From Sphingomonas bacterium (lineage in GTDB: Bacteria > Pseudomonadota > Alphaproteobacteria > Sphingomonadales > Sphingomonadaceae): a stretch of 8,356 nt of DNA. The notes below the pieces were generated by a model. That model searched no databases and had not been told where the DNA came from. It saw only the letters and a list, made by a program, of their open reading frames with translations. Position numbers and translations under genes: made by a program. The stretch covers positions 1-8,356 of the forward strand of contig JAJAZM010000180.1 in NCBI GenBank assembly GCA_026785645.1, in the 5' to 3' direction. Positions 5,769 to 8,356 of the stretch are shown here, piece after piece. Position 1 is the stretch's first letter, and each line of letters opens with the position of its first letter.

Positions 5769-6479
5769 CTAGCGCGTGCGTGGTGCCGGGGGGACGGTGA
5801 TCTTGACCGTCTCGCCGTTGCGACCGGGGAAGCCGGTGAACATCGCTTCGATCAGGTTCGGAACGAGCGCGCCGAGATTGTCGCTCTGCGAGCGAGCCTT
5901 GGCGTGGCCCTCGAACAAGGCCGCATTGTCGACGCGGCGACGGATGTCGACGTCGAGATAGCTTTTGTAGACGGTGTAGCTGCGCGCGCCGCCATAGGGG
6001 CTGTCGAACGGCGAGCCCCAGAACGGATCGTCCCAGCCGTAGAAGAACGGCGAGCGACGGCGATAGGAGCCGTAGCGCGAATAATAAGGATTGCCGTAAT
6101 AGCCGCGGCGGAAGAACGGGTCGTAATAATTGCCGAACGCCGAGCCATAATAACCGCGGTCGAACGGATTGTGGACAATTTCCTGCTGGCCTTGGTCGAC
6201 CCCGTAATCGACCGCGACGAGCATGGTCGCGGCCTGCGGACTGGCGGCGGGGACATAGCCTTGCGCCTGCATCGCCTGCGCGACGATGGTCGCATATTGG
6301 GTGAATTCGAGCCCGCCCGATCGCGCCGGATTGGCAGCGACAACGAAAAAGCTCTGGCCCTGCGGTGCGGGCATTGCCTGGTAGCGCGAGACCTGGGTCG
6401 GAAATCCGGTGGCACAGGCATTGAGCCCGAGCGCCGATACGGCGAGCAACGCGGAAGCCGCCAATTTGTTGATACGCAT
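5769..6479 (-). CDS. DUF4136-type lipoprotein with aromatic-rich middle section
   Basis: The 236-residue product has a lipoprotein signal peptide: MRINKL, a hydrophobic stretch, and a lipobox ending LNAC with Cys22 as the probable lipidated residue, so it is likely anchored in the outer membrane. The body resembles DUF4136 proteins: an N-terminal part with FFVVAANPARSGGLEFTQYA (44-63), AATMLVAVDYGV (84-95), and a C-terminal part with YLDVDIRR and LVPNLIEAMFTGFPGRNGETVKI. Residues 106-168 contain 23 Tyr, Phe or Trp, with repeats such as RGYYG. The function of the family is unknown. ATG at 6479 is preferred because AGGG lies eight bases upstream; a GTG at 6488 would place the Shine-Dalgarno too close. 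It follows trpS by 78 bases, has its own -10 element, and converges on dnaA. Family assignment is from memory of the pattern, not a search. Confidence 0.85.
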   Translation of the reverse strand: MRINKLAASALLAVSALGLNACATGFPTQVSRYQAMPAPQGQSFFVVAANPARSGGLEFTQYATIVAQAMQAQGYVPAASPQAATMLVAVDYGVDQGQQEIVHNPFDRGYYGSAFGNYYDPFFRRGYYGNPYYSRYGSYRRRSPFFYGWDDPFWGSPFDSPYGGARSYTVYKSYLDVDIRRRVDNAALFEGHAKARSQSDNLGALVPNLIEAMFTGFPGRNGETVKITVPPAPRTR

Positions 6480-6515
6480 GTCACTCACCCTCTGCAGAGG
6501 AAAATTGAAGCGACG

Positions 6516-6524
6516 ATTATAGCA
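6516..6524 (-). promoter_or_regulatory. Extended -10 promoter for the lipoprotein gene
   Basis: Read on the minus strand, TGCTATAAT (6524-6516) is a perfect TATAAT with the TGn extension. At the normal distance the -35 (CTCGCA, around 6544-6539) is poor, as extended -10 promoters allow. Transcription would start near 6509, giving a leader of about 30 bases before the ATG at 6479. It lies in the gap after trpS, so the lipoprotein can be made independently of murJ-trpS. Confidence 0.65.
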
Positions 6525-6557
6525 TAATGCCGGCTGAATGCGAGATGAAGCGATATC

Positions 6558-7565
6558 TCAGCGGGTTAGGCCGAGCACGCGATAGGCTTCGACGATCGTC
6601 GGCGCGGCAAGAACGCGAGCCTTGTCGGCGCCGGCGGCGAGGATCCGGTCGATCTCGGCTCCGTCGCCGCGAAGTTCGACCAGTCGCCGGCGGAGCGGGG
6701 CGATCAGTGCCACCAACGCGTCGGTCAGCGCGGGTTTGAAGCTGCCGAAGCCTTGGCCGTGATGATCGGCGAGCACCGACTCGATCGTGCCGCCAGTTAC
6801 CGCAGCGTAAATGCCGACCAGATTCTTCGCCTCTGGTCGCCCATCGAGCCCCGCCGGTTCGGACGGCATGGGCTCGGGATCGGTGCGCGCCTTGCGGATT
6901 TTCTGGGCGATCGCCTCATCGCTGTCGGTGAGGTTGATCCGGCTCATGTCCGACGGATCGGACTTGGACATCTTGGCCGACCCGTCGCGAAGGCTCATCA
7001 CCCGCGCCGCAGTGCCGCCGCCGATGAACGGCTCGGGCACGGTGAACAGCTCGGTCTCGAAATCATTGTTGAACTTCAAGGCAATGTCGCGCGCCAGCTC
7101 GATATGCTGCTTCTGGTCGTCGCCGACCGGGACATGGGTGGCTTGATAGAGCAGGACGTCGGCCGCCTGGAGCACCGGATAGGCGAACAGGCCGACGCTG
7201 GCGCCCTCCTTGTTCTTGCCGCTCTTGTCCTTGAACTGGGTCATGCGGTTGAGCCAGCCCATCCGCGCGGTGCATTGCAGCACCCAGGCAAGCTCGGCAT
7301 GTTCGCGCACCGCGCTCTGCTGGAACAGGATCGAACGGTCGGGATCGATCCCGCTGGCGATCAGCGCGGCGGCCATTTCGCGGATGTTGGCGCGCAGCTG
7401 AGCGGGATCGACCTCGACCGTCAGCGCATGGAGATCGGCAAGGAAGAACAGATGCTGATCCGTCGGGGCAGCCTCATCCTGCATCCGCACCCAGCGCAGG
7501 ATCGCGCCGAGGAGGTTCCCCAGGTGAAGGTCGCCGGTCGGCTGGATTCCCGAAACGACGCGCAT
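6558..7565 (-). CDS. trpS: Tryptophanyl-tRNA synthetase (class I)
   Basis: TrpRS charges tRNA-Trp with tryptophan using ATP. The 335 residues are the usual bacterial length. The class I signatures are clear: the HIGH-equivalent in PTGDLHLGN (9-17) and KMSKS (198-202). Between them are MGWLNRMTQFKDK (102-114), AADVLLYQATHVPVGDDQKQHIEL (134-157), a stretch typical of TrpRS, and FIGGGTAARVMSLRDGSAKMS. The ATG at 7565 shares its A with the murJ stop (TGATG), so translation is probably coupled; an AAGG lies about ten bases upstream. At its stop a weak stem (GAGAT/ATCTC, 6555-6559 with 6542-6546) without a T run is the only terminator-like feature, so some read-through into the lipoprotein gene is possible. 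Confidence 0.98.
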   Translation of the reverse strand: MRVVSGIQPTGDLHLGNLLGAILRWVRMQDEAAPTDQHLFFLADLHALTVEVDPAQLRANIREMAAALIASGIDPDRSILFQQSAVREHAELAWVLQCTARMGWLNRMTQFKDKSGKNKEGASVGLFAYPVLQAADVLLYQATHVPVGDDQKQHIELARDIALKFNNDFETELFTVPEPFIGGGTAARVMSLRDGSAKMSKSDPSDMSRINLTDSDEAIAQKIRKARTDPEPMPSEPAGLDGRPEAKNLVGIYAAVTGGTIESVLADHHGQGFGSFKPALTDALVALIAPLRRRLVELRGDGAEIDRILAAGADKARVLAAPTIVEAYRVLGLTR

Positions 7566-8356
7566 CAGTCGGTGACCTTTTTGCGGCGCAACAGGATCAT
7601 GATCGCCTCACGGTCGATCCCGCCGATCAGCCACGCCACGGTGAAGTAGACGATTGCGCCAGTCCCGACCAACGCGCCGAGCCCGAGGACCCGTTCGCCG
7701 ATGTTGCCGAAGAACATGCCGCCGATGGCGCGGTTGATGGCATAGAGCGCGGCGCCCATCGCGGCGGCGGCGATGAATTGCCGGACGACGCGGCTGACCA
7801 GCCAGGTCGGCATCCGGAAATGCCCGCGATAATAGAGTATGCCGAACAATAGTCCGAAGTTGATCCACGCGCTGGCCGAGGTGACGGTGGCGAGCGCATA
7901 GATGCCCATCACCGGGATCAGAGCGAAATTGGCGACCACGCCGAGACCGAGCACCGCCATCGCGATCCGCACCGGGGTCCTGACGTCCTTGCGCGCATAG
8001 AAAGCGGGGGTCAGTACCTTGACCAGCACATAGGCCGGAAGCCCAGTGACGAGGATGGCAAGGATATTGCCGGTGATCCGCGCGCTTTCGACGCTATATT
8101 CGCCGCCCTGGTAGAGCGCGCCGATGATCGGGCCGGCGGCCACCGCCAGCGCCAGCGTGGCGGGGAGGGTGAGGAGCATGGCGAGGTCGAAGGCGCGGGC
8201 CTGGACGTCGGCCGCCTCGACCTCGTCGTCGCGGGCGATCGCCTGGCTGATCGAAGGCAGGATCGCGACTCCCAGCGCGGTGCCGATGATCGACAGCGGC
8301 AACTGGTTGAGTCGGTCGGCATAGCTCAAATTGGTCAGCGCGCCTTCGCCCAGCCG
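7565..8356 (-). CDS. murJ: MurJ (MviN), lipid II flippase, C-terminal part (cut by window edge)
   Basis: MurJ, a MOP-superfamily membrane protein, flips the peptidoglycan precursor lipid II across the inner membrane. The last 263 residues are present and the frame stays open to the right edge, so roughly the N-terminal half is missing. The first visible residues, LGEGALTNLSYADRLNQLPLSIIG, match the conserved MurJ segment with the YADR(I/L)NQLP motif, followed by GTALGVAILPSIS. Then come the GGEY segment, KVLTPAFYARKDVRTPVRIA (the periplasmic/cytoplasmic signature before later helices), and several hydrophobic segments consistent with the final transmembrane helices. The tail LLRRKKVTD is basic and probably cytoplasmic. 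No internal start should be used; a TTG at 8329 is inside the gene. It overlaps trpS by one base. Confidence 0.95.
   Translation of the reverse strand, partial: RLGEGALTNLSYADRLNQLPLSIIGTALGVAILPSISQAIARDDEVEAADVQARAFDLAMLLTLPATLALAVAAGPIIGALYQGGEYSVESARITGNILAILVTGLPAYVLVKVLTPAFYARKDVRTPVRIAMAVLGLGVVANFALIPVMGIYALATVTSASAWINFGLLFGILYYRGHFRMPTWLVSRVVRQFIAAAAMGAALYAINRAIGGMFFGNIGERVLGLGALVGTGAIVYFTVAWLIGGIDREAIMILLRRKKVTD

Noticed and set aside
6170..6178. DnaA-box-like TTGTCCACA on the minus strand
   Set aside because: One mismatch from the consensus, isolated, and inside the lipoprotein coding sequence (codons for IVHN); no cluster.
6753..7649. 298-codon open frame on the plus strand
   Set aside because: Antisense to trpS and the end of murJ, both clearly coding.

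Overview
The window is high-GC chromosomal DNA (about two-thirds G+C by eye) from an alphaproteobacterium, most likely a sphingomonad (order Sphingomonadales). This rests on the neighbourhood ubiB-ubiE / mutM-rpsT-dnaA, the sequence character of the DnaA, UbiB and S20 proteins, the absence of dnaN beside dnaA, and GANTC (CcrM-type) sites upstream of dnaA. The genus assignment is inference. It is a core housekeeping region: no mobile element, CRISPR array, tRNA, rRNA or defence cassette was seen.

Layout. (1) Positions 1-2537, minus strand, read leftwards: ubiE, then ubiB (start overlapping the ubiE stop), then after 51 bases the N-terminus of a DEAD-box RNA helicase cut by the window edge. UbiE and UbiB both serve ubiquinone synthesis. 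(2) Positions 2584-5621, plus strand, read rightwards: mutM (8-oxoguanine DNA glycosylase), rpsT (ribosomal protein S20) and dnaA (replication initiator). Only 46 bases separate the divergent ubiE and mutM starts. The rpsT leader can form two competing hairpins. The 342 bases between the rpsT terminator-like hairpin and dnaA form an AT-rich island with GANTC sites and a repeated 10-mer, probably the dnaA control region. (3) Positions 5622-5768: a convergent gap with two strong hairpins, one well formed as an intrinsic terminator for the minus strand. (4) Positions 5769-8356, minus strand, read leftwards: the C-terminal half of murJ (lipid II flippase), trpS (tryptophanyl-tRNA synthetase; start overlaps the murJ stop by one base) and a DUF4136-type lipoprotein with a very aromatic middle section and its own extended -10 promoter.

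Together the genes cover respiration (ubiE, ubiB), oxidative DNA damage repair (mutM), translation (rpsT, trpS, probably the helicase), replication initiation (dnaA) and envelope growth (murJ, lipoprotein). No previously undescribed gene system was found. The points most worth a second look are non-coding: the dnaA upstream region, the rpsT leader, and a hairpin that would cover the helicase ribosome binding site.
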